In this document: positions 1-6,872 of the stretch, piece after piece
How positions within the stretch are numbered: the stretch's first letter is position 1
Layout of the letters: each line of letters begins with the position of its first letter
Assembly (NCBI GenBank): GCA_015233285.1
Contig: JADFYA010000097.1
Coordinates: 1 to 10,586 of the forward strand
Origin: Deltaproteobacteria bacterium
Lineage (GTDB): Bacteria; Desulfobacterota; JADFXK01
Length of the DNA stretch: 10,586 nt
Direction of reading: 5' to 3'
Translations under genes and position numbers: made by a program
The notes under the pieces: generated by a model
What the model was told of the DNA's origin: nothing
The model's database searches: none
The model's input: the letters and a program-made list of their open reading frames with translations, nothing else

Positions 1-1456
1 ATTGGCTCGAAGCCGGTTTCGACATAGTGGCCCCGGAGGGCCGATTGGATTGGAAAGATCTTGAGGTTGTGGATCCCGACGGCCGATTGGATTGGAAAGA
101 TTTTGAGGTCGTGGATCCCGACGGCCGATTGGATTGGAAAGATTTCGAGGTCGTCGATCCTGAGGGCCGATTGGATTGGAAAGATTTTGAGGTTGTGGAT
201 CCTGAGGGCCGATTGGTTTGGGTAGACATGGATTTCGTCGTCCCAGTCTTCCCTCCTGGAGTGAACCCAGTCGGGCCGGTTTTTCCTCCCGGAGTGGACC
301 CCGTTGTTCCGGTCTTTCCTCCCGGAGTGAAGCCAGTCGGGCCGGTCTTTCCACCTGGAGTGAAGCCGGTTGGTCCTGTCTTTCCACCTGGAGTGAAGCC
401 AGTCGGGCCTGTCTTTCCCCCTGGAGTGAAGCCAGTCGGGCCTGTCTTTCCACCTGGAGTGAAGCCAGTCGGGCCTGTCTTTCCACCTGGAGTGAAGCCT
501 GTTGGTCCGGTCTTTCCACCTGGAGTGAAGCCGGTTGGTCCGGTCTTTCCACCTGGAGTGTACCCCGTATGGACTGGTTTAAAAGGAGCCGGGTGGGGAT
601 CGTACTTGCCGCCAAACCGGCGGGCGGTGTCCTGGTTGTGATAGGGAATATCATGCCGGTGAGTGGGATTATGCTCCCACCTGCCGCCGCGGTCATGGGC
701 GGTTACGACATTATAGTGAACGGTTCTACTCACATTGATATCCACATAATGCCTTCCCCAGTGAGGCGTCACCCAGGAATTTACTGCCGCGCCCACCATA
801 AATCCGGCTGTAAACCCGACAACTCCGGCGACAACAGGCACTCCGGGAGAGACGTATACGACTGGAGGAGGTGGATAAGCTGGATACATCCAAGGCCCAT
901 AAACCACTACTGGATTATAGACTGGAACGTAGACAACATCTGGAGCCGGTGGTTCAATCCGAACAATCCTTTCTTCGACGATCACCTTTTGCTGAGCGGT
1001 TGTTTTCAAATAACCGGCAGCCTGGGCTTTGACCCGCAGTTCTTGGACCGTGTCCATCACCTCACCTTGTTGAACCAGAAAGGCGTTGCCCAGCGCTGAT
1101 GTCCACTCGATTTTTTCATTCATCATTTGGAGTATGTTGGGCACATGGGCCAGCGACTTGACACTTACATCCCATCCCACCGCCAGCAAAGCGGTATCTA
1201 ACTGGGCGCCTTGTAAAGTTGGATTTTGGGCTACCCATACCGCCGCCTCTTGCACCTCCACGGGATATGTCGCGGCCATCAGGACCTGGATTAACAGAGC
1301 ATCGGGATATAGGGCGACCGGCGCCACCATCTGGGCCAGTTCCGCCTTGCTGTATACCGGTGGAGGGGCCGCCTGGCCTGAGGCGACGACCGGAACAACC
1401 AGCATCACCATGAGCAGCCAGGTAAGTACCCTTATCGATGAACCTATTTTTTTCAT
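1..1456 (-). CDS. DUF3300-like exported protein with two C-terminal tandem-repeat arrays (C-terminus beyond the window)
   Basis: The frame is open from ATG at 1456 to the left edge, giving 485 visible residues and no stop. AAGGAGA (1461-1467) lies just upstream. Residues 1-26 look like a Sec signal peptide: KK near the start, a hydrophobic stretch, then VVAS. Residues about 38-185 match DUF3300 as I know it: [11 protein letters not shown] (45-55), [10 protein letters not shown] (78-87), a tryptophan-aspartate at 95-96, NEKIEW (113-118) and VVYVPVYNP (174-182). A Pro/Tyr-rich stretch and a hydrophobic glycine-rich segment (about 205-232) follow, then a His-rich linker (about 236-290). The tail has an 11-residue repeat (306-404) and a 14-residue repeat (411-480). 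DUF3300 proteins are envelope-associated and of unknown function. The long low-complexity tail is unusual; it could be a surface-exposed stalk or a binding region. The family call is by recalled motif, without a profile search. Confidence 0.85.
   Translation of the reverse strand, partial: MKKIGSSIRVLTWLLMVMLVVPVVASGQAAPPPVYSKAELAQMVAPVALYPDALLIQVLMAATYPVEVQEAAVWVAQNPTLQGAQLDTALLAVGWDVSVKSLAHVPNILQMMNEKIEWTSALGNAFLVQQGEVMDTVQELRVKAQAAGYLKTTAQQKVIVEERIVRIEPPAPDVVYVPVYNPVVVYGPWMYPAYPPPPVVYVSPGVPVVAGVVGFTAGFMVGAAVNSWVTPHWGRHYVDINVSRTVHYNVVTAHDRGGRWEHNPTHRHDIPYHNQDTARRFGGKYDPHPAPFKPVHTGYTPGGKTGPTGFTPGGKTGPTGFTPGGKTGPTGFTPGGKTGPTGFTPGGKTGPTGFTPGGKTGPTGFTPGGKTGPTGFTPGGKTGTTGSTPGGKTGPTGFTPGGKTGTTKSMSTQTNRPSGSTTSKSFQSNRPSGSTTSKSFQSNRPSGSTTSKSFQSNRPSGSTTSRSFQSNRPSGATMSKPASSQ
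17..226 (-). repeat. 42-bp coding tandem repeat encoding a 14-residue peptide
   Basis: Five units of 42 bp (226-185, 184-143, 142-101, 100-59, 58-17) encode [14 protein letters not shown] with minor variation. The first unit begins STQTN and the last ends GATMSK. The array follows the 11-residue array after a six-codon spacer (244-227) in the same reading frame. It is Ser/Thr-rich with one Arg and one Lys per unit, so likely disordered and basic. Its sequence is unrelated to the 11-residue unit, so the two arrays arose separately. Confidence 0.95.
245..568 (-). repeat. 33-bp coding tandem repeat encoding an 11-residue peptide
   Basis: Nine full units run from 541 down to 245, preceded by a degenerate partial unit (568-542). 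Each encodes [11 protein letters not shown] with few changes; the unit at 310-278 reads [11 protein letters not shown]. Units at 541-509 and 376-344 are identical in DNA, as are those at 475-443 and 409-377, while the units nearest the C-terminal end are the most diverged. This mosaic is typical of expansion by slippage or unequal exchange. The period is a multiple of three, so copy-number changes would keep the frame. It is Gly/Pro/Thr-rich but not a strict collagen G-x-y repeat. Confidence 0.95.
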
Positions 1457-1487
1457 AATATCTCCTTTTGTGGTAACCTCATGAATC

Positions 1488-1525
1488 CGGGAATCAGGTT
1501 ATCTATCGGGAATCAGGCTATCTAT
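1488..1525. repeat. Tandem 19-bp duplication in the DUF3300 gene leader
   Basis: Two adjacent 19-bp copies (1488-1506 and 1507-1525) differ at one position: cgggaatcaggttatctat and cgggaatcaggctatctat. They lie in the 120-nt gap between the lipoprotein stop and the DUF3300 start, about 30-70 nt upstream of the start codon. They could be a duplicated protein-binding site or a chance local duplication. I found no convincing sigma-70 or sigma-54 promoter in this gap, so the DUF3300 gene may be read through from the lipoprotein gene. Confidence 0.8.
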
Positions 1526-1576
1526 ATCGATGAACTAATTGTACTGTTGGAACAAAAGGATTGGTTTTATGGAACA

Positions 1577-2284
1577 TCACCGGCCTCTTCTGACGTTCAG
1601 ATACTGGGTCGACGAGTCTTCCCGATCTAGGGCCGCCACCTTCAAGGTGATGGCGTACCGTCCGTCTGGTGCGTCTTGAGGAATGTCAAATAGTCCGTTA
1701 GCCATCCGGGTTCCGGGGGCTGTGATTATCTCTTGAGACACCGTACCCAAATCTTTCCATTTATTGTCTGATATATCTAGAAAAAACAATGATCTAGTTT
1801 CAATAACAGCAATATCCCCGATGCCTTCCGGGGCCATGATGTAGTAAGAAGCCGTCAAGGAAACCGTGCCGCCGGGACCAATGTCCACGGGATTGATGGT
1901 AAACGATTCAATTTTAGTCAAATTGCCCTGAGTCGGGATATATCTGATTTTTTGGGCGGTTTGTCGGGCGTCTGCCATCGGATAACTATTTAAGTTCGAA
2001 TACATGGACAGGCAGTGTCCCCAGGCCAAGGCAAAGGCCAGGGTGCCCCCGACCGCGGCTCCGGCCAGGGCCCCGCCCAACGCATGCCGGCCACCGATCA
2101 CGGCCCCTAGCAAGGCTCCACCGGCCGCGCCGACGGCAGTATACTGGGCCATACATGAATTTTGAGCGGCTCTCCGGTCTTCCGCCGTTAAAGGGGTGCC
2201 CGGCGGGGGTAACGGGGCACATGAAGCCAACATAAATGTTAGTAAAACAAATACTACCACCGCCTTTAAGTGCGCCGGTCTCAT
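1577..2284 (-). CDS. Glycine-zipper outer-membrane lipoprotein with a C-terminal beta-rich domain
   Basis: The 235-residue product starts at ATG 2284, with AAGGAGA (2291-2297) upstream. The frame stays open back to 2509, but those 75 codons lack a ribosome site and would bury the signal sequence. Residues 1-21 form a lipoprotein signal ending in the lipobox LASC (Cys22). Residue 23 is Ala rather than Asp, which favours outer-membrane sorting. Residues about 50-87 form a glycine zipper with repeated GxxxG spacing (GGALLGAVIGG, then GGALAGAAVGG), probably membrane-inserting or oligomerising. Residues about 125-235 read as alternating beta-strand sequence, perhaps an Ig-like fold, with FTINPVDIGPGGTVSLTASYY followed later by DAPDGRYAITLKV. 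I cannot name the protein further. The next gene, 120 nt downstream on the same strand, is the DUF3300 envelope protein, so a shared envelope role is a reasonable inference. Confidence 0.85.
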   Translation of the reverse strand: MRPAHLKAVVVFVLLTFMLASCAPLPPPGTPLTAEDRRAAQNSCMAQYTAVGAAGGALLGAVIGGRHALGGALAGAAVGGTLAFALAWGHCLSMYSNLNSYPMADARQTAQKIRYIPTQGNLTKIESFTINPVDIGPGGTVSLTASYYIMAPEGIGDIAVIETRSLFFLDISDNKWKDLGTVSQEIITAPGTRMANGLFDIPQDAPDGRYAITLKVAALDREDSSTQYLNVRRGR

Positions 2285-2563
2285 CGTGTCTCTCCTTTTT
2301 TGGCAATGTCGCAACTTCATTTCCAGCCTCAGGATGCCTCCATCGCCCAGGGGAGGGGGAGGAAAGGCAGGGTCAAGATTAAGCCCGCAAAACCAGGATT
2401 TTTGGTCATCCGGCAGGGACTTCGGTAGTTGCTTCTTGATACTGTTGAACATGGCCGGGATAGTAGCACAAGATGAGACTTGAAGCAAGAATAATGCAGG
2501 GTCCAACATCGGATAGTCTTTGTATCTTCACCTGTTGTCCAGGCCCAACATCCAGCGGACGGG
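2285..2563 (-). other. 279-nt intergenic region between the tRNA nucleotidyltransferase fusion and the lipoprotein
   Basis: This is the largest gap in the window. It contains the sigma-54-like site near its lipoprotein end, part of the REP-like palindrome at the other end, and a purine-rich run around 2346-2370. No rho-independent terminator (stable GC hairpin plus T-run in the minus direction) was found. An open frame crosses it, continuous with the lipoprotein frame, but it has no ribosome site and low-quality coding sequence. The gap most likely separates two transcription units. Confidence 0.6.
2311..2326 (-). promoter_or_regulatory. Candidate sigma-54 (-24/-12) promoter for the lipoprotein gene
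   Basis: The minus strand reads CTGGAAATGAAGTTGC from 2326 down to 2311. The GG (2324-2323) and GC (2312-2311) are separated by exactly ten bases, and the -12 block is a full TTGC, as in the TGGCAC-N5-TTGC consensus. The -24 block is weaker (TGGAAA instead of TGGCAC). Transcription would start near 2299, about 15 nt before the ATG and directly ahead of the Shine-Dalgarno sequence. A sigma-54 activator is encoded at 5360-6760 in the same cluster. This is a match by eye and has not been scored against a weight matrix. Confidence 0.45.
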
Positions 2564-2598
2564 TCATTCCGGCGGATTCCGGGATGAAGTCGGGTCAG
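2558..2598. repeat. REP-like imperfect palindrome over the end of the DHH/CBS/NTase gene
   Basis: Within this stretch, TCATTCCGG and CCGGGATGA form the two arms of an imperfect inverted repeat with a short loop. It resembles the widespread intergenic REP-type palindromes of the form GTCATTCCGGC...GCCGGAATCC, in degenerate form. The stop codon of the upstream gene (2566-2564) falls inside it, so the last residues of that protein (SSRNPPE) are encoded by the repeat. It may also act as a 3'-end stabilising hairpin. No T-run follows, so I do not call a terminator. Confidence 0.45.
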
Positions 2599-5281
2599 TC
2601 CGGTCAATTAACGGCAGCGGCCAGTGAGCCTTGACGTAATCTATTTCGTCTTCCGGCGTTTTGACGATGTCGTCGAGTTTGGATTGAAATAAAGTGGACA
2701 ATATTTGTTTGAACACCGGCCCTGGTTTGTAGCCCATATCCTTTAGCCCTCGGCCGGTCAGGTGTAGATTCATATATCTTAGTTGGGTCAGGTACAAGGA
2801 AATGGAGCGGCGGGTCATGTCCTTTCCGGTCCGGGCCATCATGTAAAGCAGCGCTTCGTTACTCAATGGATTGAGATCGTTGTATATCTCGCTCTTCATC
2901 AGGTTTTTGCGAAGGTAATACTTCTTGAGAATGCGATCTGCGGCGGCCCGGTCGGTTATGATGGCCGTTTTTTTTCGGGTTGGAACCATCAACCGCTCGC
3001 ACAGGGCCTCTAAAGACTCCCACTTGAGGTCTGAGGTCAAGCCGAGAAAATAGACCAGCCAGTGCTGAAAAGATTCTTCAATGTAACTAAGTTCATACCA
3101 TGAGATAACTTCCTTGATCCGATTGATCAGCTTTTCTTTTGATGGACTCCAGCGCAGGTCCGGCCAGATGACCGGAAGGAGCTTGTAATGATTCATTTCG
3201 GCCAGGATCGACGCCGGATTGTCCTCTAATAGAATGAGCCGCAACTCGGAAAAAATGCGGATTCCGGACAAGTGATCAAAGCATTTAATTTTTATCGCGT
3301 TCTTGATGAGGTTGGCTGTTAACTTGTCGATCTTAAGACCGAATCGTTGTTCAAACCGGATAGCCCGGAACACGCGGGTCGGGTCTTCGACAAAACTCAA
3401 ATTATGCAGAACACGAATAACTTTTTCCTTGATATCTTTCTGGGCTCCAAAGAAATCAATTAACGTTCCGAAGTGTTTGCTGTTCAGCTTGACGGCCAGG
3501 GTGTTCATGATGAAATCCCGACGGTGCAAGTCCAGTTTGATGGAGCTTATCTCAACTACCGGCAAAGCCGCCGGCGATTCATAGTATTCCAACCGGGCCG
3601 TGGCCACATCCACTTTGTAACCATCGGGAAAGATGAGCACTGCCGTCCGGAATTTTATAAAATGGCGCATCCTGAGATTATGTTTTTTGGCAAACACTCG
3701 GGCAAAGTGAATTCCATCGCCTTCAATGACGACGTCAATATCAAAATTATCCCGACGCAAAAGCAGATCACGGACAAATCCCCCCACCGCATAGGCGTTG
3801 TAATTGAGTTCCTCGGCCGCCTCGCCTAGATCTTGTAAGAGCTTGAAAATGTCTTCGGGTAACCGTTCGGCCATGAGTGACTTAATCTTCTTGGTGCGAA
3901 CGAAATCGTGGCCTTTGCTGCTGTCATAAAGATATTCGGAAACAGTTGGCTGGCCGATGAGTGCATTGAGCAGATCGGTCCTGGTGATGATACCCACCAA
4001 CCGGTCATTTTCGCACACCGGCAGCAGCCGTTGTTTGTCCACGAAAAAGAGTTGTTGAATCTCATACAGCGACGCATTAGGATGGACGCTGACCGTATCC
4101 GGGCTCATTAATTCCTTGACCGGTAGATCCCGCAATCCGTGAAAAGCCGCCTTTTCCAACACTTGCCGGGTAATCTGGCCCTTCAGTTGGTCGTGCGAGA
4201 CCACGGGGGCCCCATTGATGTTGTACTTGATGATCAAGTCTAACGCGTCTTGGATGGTTTTGTCCACTTCCACCGTGATGGCCGGGCTACTCATAAGACT
4301 GCCGGCGTTGGTCGTCGGGTTGACCTTGCTTCGGAGAACCAGGATTAGATTTTTTTCCACCTGCAGCAGAGTTTCGTTTTTTATGGCGGCCGAGGCGGCT
4401 GTGGGGTGCCCGCCACCGCCAAAGGTCATGGCAATTTCGCCCACATTGACTTCGGAGATGCGGCTGCGGGCCACCATGTAAACGCGGTCTTCCATCCGGG
4501 CCAGGGCAAAGAGGACGTTGATGTTTTCCATGTCCATGAATTTGTGGGCCAATAGGGCGAAGTCACCCACATATCTGTTGGATGAGACCTTGGTTATGAC
4601 CACCGCCACTCCGTTGATGTCGTAACTCTTGGCTGATTCGATCAAGTCGTGGAGCAGGCTGACTTGTTCCACCGTTAATTCACGGGTGATCAAGTCCGAG
4701 ACGATGTTCAAGTCGGCCCCTTTGGACAGCAGAAAGGCCGCCGCTGAAAAATCTTCTTCTCGGGTGGAGGAAAAGTTGAAAGAGCCGGTATCTTCATAGA
4801 TGCCGGTGGCCATGACGGTGGCTTCTTCCGGTGTCAAACAGATGTCGCGCTCCCGCAGCAGTGAAACCATAATGGTCGTATTGGCTCCGACCTCTCGGAT
4901 TACCTCGACCGAACCCGTGATGTCGTCCGGAGATGGCGGATGGTGGTCGTAAATGTGTATATCTACGCCGTTCTTGCCAACAATGTCCTTGAAATCTCCT
5001 ATCCGGCCGGCCTGCCGGGTGTCGACCAGAATCAACCGTTCCACCTTTTCTAAATCCACTTGTTTGATTTTTTCAAAGTCAAAGATATAAAGCGTGGATT
5101 GAAGAAAGAAGTCTCTTAAACTGCCTTCCTGAGAGCCCGGAAAGACCAACGTGGCGTTGGGATAAAGCTTCTTAGCCGCCAGCATGCTGGCTAAGGCGTC
5201 AAAGTCGGCATTCATGTGGGTCGTGATGATTTCTTTAGACGAGGGGCCGCCGGCAGGCGTCGGACACGGTTCGCTGGACAA
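2564..5281 (-). CDS. DHH phosphoesterase - tandem CBS - tRNA nucleotidyltransferase (A/CCA-adding or poly(A) polymerase family) fusion
   Basis: The 905-residue cytoplasmic protein has three modules. A DHH/DHHA1 phosphoesterase (about 17-315) shows HMNADFD (22-28), VDTR (Asp87), DHH (112-114), EDTG (163-166) and GGGGH (288-292), a complete metal-binding set as in NrnA-like nanoRNases. Two CBS domains follow (about 329-380 and 389-444) and may sense adenine nucleotides. A class II nucleotidyltransferase (about 490-905) carries VGGFVRDLL (499-507), catalytic FDID (Asp514, Asp516), RRDFIMNTLA (587-596) and EDPTRVFRAIRFE (632-644). Similar fusions of about 820-900 residues occur in deltaproteobacteria and Aquifex; the long Aquifex enzyme adds only the terminal A of CCA. 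Sequence alone does not settle A-adding, CCA-adding or poly(A) activity here. The start is TTG at 5281 with TAAGGA 8 nt upstream; the first in-frame ATG (codon 23) would remove motif residue His22. It follows the regulator gene by 78 nt. Confidence 0.93.
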   Translation of the reverse strand: MSSEPCPTPAGGPSSKEIITTHMNADFDALASMLAAKKLYPNATLVFPGSQEGSLRDFFLQSTLYIFDFEKIKQVDLEKVERLILVDTRQAGRIGDFKDIVGKNGVDIHIYDHHPPSPDDITGSVEVIREVGANTTIMVSLLRERDICLTPEEATVMATGIYEDTGSFNFSSTREEDFSAAAFLLSKGADLNIVSDLITRELTVEQVSLLHDLIESAKSYDINGVAVVITKVSSNRYVGDFALLAHKFMDMENINVLFALARMEDRVYMVARSRISEVNVGEIAMTFGGGGHPTAASAAIKNETLLQVEKNLILVLRSKVNPTTNAGSLMSSPAITVEVDKTIQDALDLIIKYNINGAPVVSHDQLKGQITRQVLEKAAFHGLRDLPVKELMSPDTVSVHPNASLYEIQQLFFVDKQRLLPVCENDRLVGIITRTDLLNALIGQPTVSEYLYDSSKGHDFVRTKKIKSLMAERLPEDIFKLLQDLGEAAEELNYNAYAVGGFVRDLLLRRDNFDIDVVIEGDGIHFARVFAKKHNLRMRHFIKFRTAVLIFPDGYKVDVATARLEYYESPAALPVVEISSIKLDLHRRDFIMNTLAVKLNSKHFGTLIDFFGAQKDIKEKVIRVLHNLSFVEDPTRVFRAIRFEQRFGLKIDKLTANLIKNAIKIKCFDHLSGIRIFSELRLILLEDNPASILAEMNHYKLLPVIWPDLRWSPSKEKLINRIKEVISWYELSYIEESFQHWLVYFLGLTSDLKWESLEALCERLMVPTRKKTAIITDRAAADRILKKYYLRKNLMKSEIYNDLNPLSNEALLYMMARTGKDMTRRSISLYLTQLRYMNLHLTGRGLKDMGYKPGPVFKQILSTLFQSKLDDIVKTPEDEIDYVKAHWPLPLIDRTDPTSSRNPPE

Positions 5282-5297
5282 TGGGTGTTTCCTTACT

Positions 5298-5325
5298 GTT
5301 GCGGGTTGCGCGTTACGGGTTGCGG
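5298..5325. repeat. Heptanucleotide tandem repeat (GTTGCGG, four copies)
   Basis: Four 7-bp units (gttgcgg, gttgcgc, gttacgg, gttgcgg) sit in the 78-nt gap between the response regulator stop and the TTG start of the fusion gene, just upstream of its Shine-Dalgarno sequence. Heptameric satellites of this kind are scattered through intergenic DNA of many bacteria. A variable copy number here would change the spacing between the two genes but not any protein. Confidence 0.8.
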
Positions 5326-5359
5326 GTTGTTTTCAGCAAACTCGCCGAACTCAGGTTAT

Positions 5360-6760
5360 CTAGAGATCAACGGCGTATTTCTTGATTTTGCTCAGCAGGC
5401 TCATGTGGCTGATTTCCAGCAGTTTGGCGGCATGGGTACGATTTCCGCCGGTTTTTGTTAATGCCTGGATTATCAACATTTTTTCCAGGTGTCTGGTTCC
5501 TTTCTTAATGGACAGATCGCCATCTGCAAGGGGGCCGAAGCAGGAAGGCTCAGATCCTGAACCAGGCGTGGCGGAAGTCTTTTCCACTATTTCCGAAGGC
5601 AACGAATCCAATGTAATCACCGACCCTTCGGTCAGGACCATGGCCCGTTCAATCACATTTTCCAGTTCGCGTACATTTCCGGGCCAGTGGTAGGACATAA
5701 AAAGAGCCATGACCTCCGGTACGGCCCGGTTCACCTGATGATTGAGACGATGATTTAATTTTTCAATGAAATGTTGGGTTAAGAGGGGAATATCTTCCTT
5801 GCGCTCGGCTAACGGAGGCAAAACAACAGACATAACGTTAATCCGGTAGTATAGATCCTGACGGAAACGCCTGGCGGCCACCTCTTTGGACAGGTCCCGG
5901 GACGTGGCTGCAATTATGCGCACGTCGATCTTGTAAGAGCGAGTGTCCCCTACCGGCCTGATTTCCTCCTCCTGGAGAACCCTCAATAGCTTGACCTGGA
6001 GAGAAACCGGCAATTCACCGATTTCGTCTAGAAAAAAAGTCCCTCCGGCTGCTTCGGCCAGCAAGCCCTTTTTGTCCCGGTAAGCGTCCGTAAAGGCGCC
6101 TTTTACAAATCCAAACAATTCGCTTTCCAGAAGATTTTCGGGGATCGCCCCGCAATCCACAGCCATAAAAGGCTTGTCCCGACGCGGACCATTATGATGA
6201 ATGGCCCGGGCCACCAGTTCTTTACCAGACCCGGATGGGCCGGTAATCAAAACTGAGGTCTTGTATTCGGCCACGCGGCTGATGGTTTGAAAAATCTTCT
6301 TCATCGCCGGGCTCTTGGAGATAATATTGCTGAAATTATATGTTTTTTTGGCTTCTTCCCGAAGCTTTAAATTCTCCCGCCGGAGTTGTTCTCTCTCTTC
6401 AGCCTTCTTCAGGGTCAGGATGATTTCATCTGCCTTAAACGGCTTGGAGACATAGTCATAGGCGCCTAATTTCATCGACTGGATGGCCGTGTCTACCGTC
6501 CCGTAGGCGGACATCATGATGATCGGCCCGGAGAACCCATCGGCCAGGGCCTGCTCCAAGAAACTGAGACCACCCATGACCGGCATTTGGATATCACACA
6601 ACACATAGTCAAAGGTCTTGTCCTTGAGTCGAGCCAGACCTTCCTGACCATGGCCGGCTAGGTCCACCTGGTAGCCTTCCCGGGTTAGCAGCATCTTGAG
6701 CATATGACGCATGGCGTCTTCATCATCTATCACCAAGATGGTGCCAAGATTTTCAGCCAT
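5360..6760 (-). CDS. NtrC-family sigma-54-dependent response regulator
   Basis: The 466-residue cytoplasmic transcription activator has the standard three domains. The receiver (about 6-120) has acidic residues Asp12-Asp13, phosphoacceptor Asp56, Ser84 and Lys106. The AAA+ domain (about 145-380) has Walker A GPSGSGKE (174-181), a sigma-54 contact loop reading GAFTDA (221-226) where the common form is GAFTGA, Walker B FFLDEIGE (242-249) and the WPGNVRELENV signature. A Fis-type helix-turn-helix closes the protein (about 432-466, GGNRTHAAKLLEIS). The ATG at 6760 has GGAG at 6768-6771. The gene follows its probable partner kinase after 112 nt on the same strand. GAFTDA is, to my knowledge, a recurrent variant in deltaproteobacterial regulators, so activity is expected. 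Targets are unknown; the sigma-54-like site at 2311-2326 is one candidate. Confidence 0.95.
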   Translation of the reverse strand: MAENLGTILVIDDEDAMRHMLKMLLTREGYQVDLAGHGQEGLARLKDKTFDYVLCDIQMPVMGGLSFLEQALADGFSGPIIMMSAYGTVDTAIQSMKLGAYDYVSKPFKADEIILTLKKAEEREQLRRENLKLREEAKKTYNFSNIISKSPAMKKIFQTISRVAEYKTSVLITGPSGSGKELVARAIHHNGPRRDKPFMAVDCGAIPENLLESELFGFVKGAFTDAYRDKKGLLAEAAGGTFFLDEIGELPVSLQVKLLRVLQEEEIRPVGDTRSYKIDVRIIAATSRDLSKEVAARRFRQDLYYRINVMSVVLPPLAERKEDIPLLTQHFIEKLNHRLNHQVNRAVPEVMALFMSYHWPGNVRELENVIERAMVLTEGSVITLDSLPSEIVEKTSATPGSGSEPSCFGPLADGDLSIKKGTRHLEKMLIIQALTKTGGNRTHAAKLLEISHMSLLSKIKKYAVDL

Positions 6761-6811
6761 GCTCAGGCTCCGGTAACTTTATTTGACACGGCCATAATTG
6801 ACCCATCCGAG

Positions 6812-6835
6812 TGCACGCAACTGTTGCCGGCTGCA
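6812..6835. promoter_or_regulatory. Palindrome between kinase and regulator genes (possible operator)
   Basis: A perfect 11-bp palindrome GCAACtGTTGC (6817-6827) is flanked by matching TGCA tetramers (6812-6815 and 6832-6835). It lies in the 112-nt gap, about 50-75 nt before the regulator ATG. The one-base centre makes it a better candidate for a protein-binding site than for an RNA hairpin. No binding protein can be named. Confidence 0.25.
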
Positions 6836-6872
6836 TGTTACTGGTGACCTGTTGAAGACAACTTTGATTTAT

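Noticed and set aside
245..568. CRISPR array or collagen gene
   Set aside because: The units abut without unique spacers, so it is not CRISPR, and the 11-residue period breaks the strict G-x-y pattern of collagen.
27..641. Plus-strand open frame of 204 codons rich in [11 protein letters not shown] repeats
   Set aside because: It is the antisense of the DUF3300 repeat arrays. Repeats with periods divisible by three keep all frames free of stops, and there is no ribosome site or family match, while the minus frame has a signal peptide and DUF3300 motifs.
218..1099. Plus-strand open frame of 293 codons
   Set aside because: Antisense shadow of the DUF3300 gene. Its product is low-complexity followed by Trp/His/Arg-rich noise with no recognisable domain.
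2285..2509. N-terminal extension of the lipoprotein to an ATG at 2509
   Set aside because: It would place the lipobox about 97 residues inside the protein and has no Shine-Dalgarno, whereas ATG 2284 has a strong one and gives a proper lipoprotein signal.
2520..2560. Possible terminator hairpin (TGTTG...CAACA) after the fusion gene
   Set aside because: The arms are only 5 bp and no T-run follows in the direction of transcription.
5351..5362. 12-mer tcaggttatcta shared with the 19-bp leader repeat at 1494-1505
   Set aside because: A few 12-base matches are expected by chance in 10 kb, and here it overlaps the regulator stop codon.
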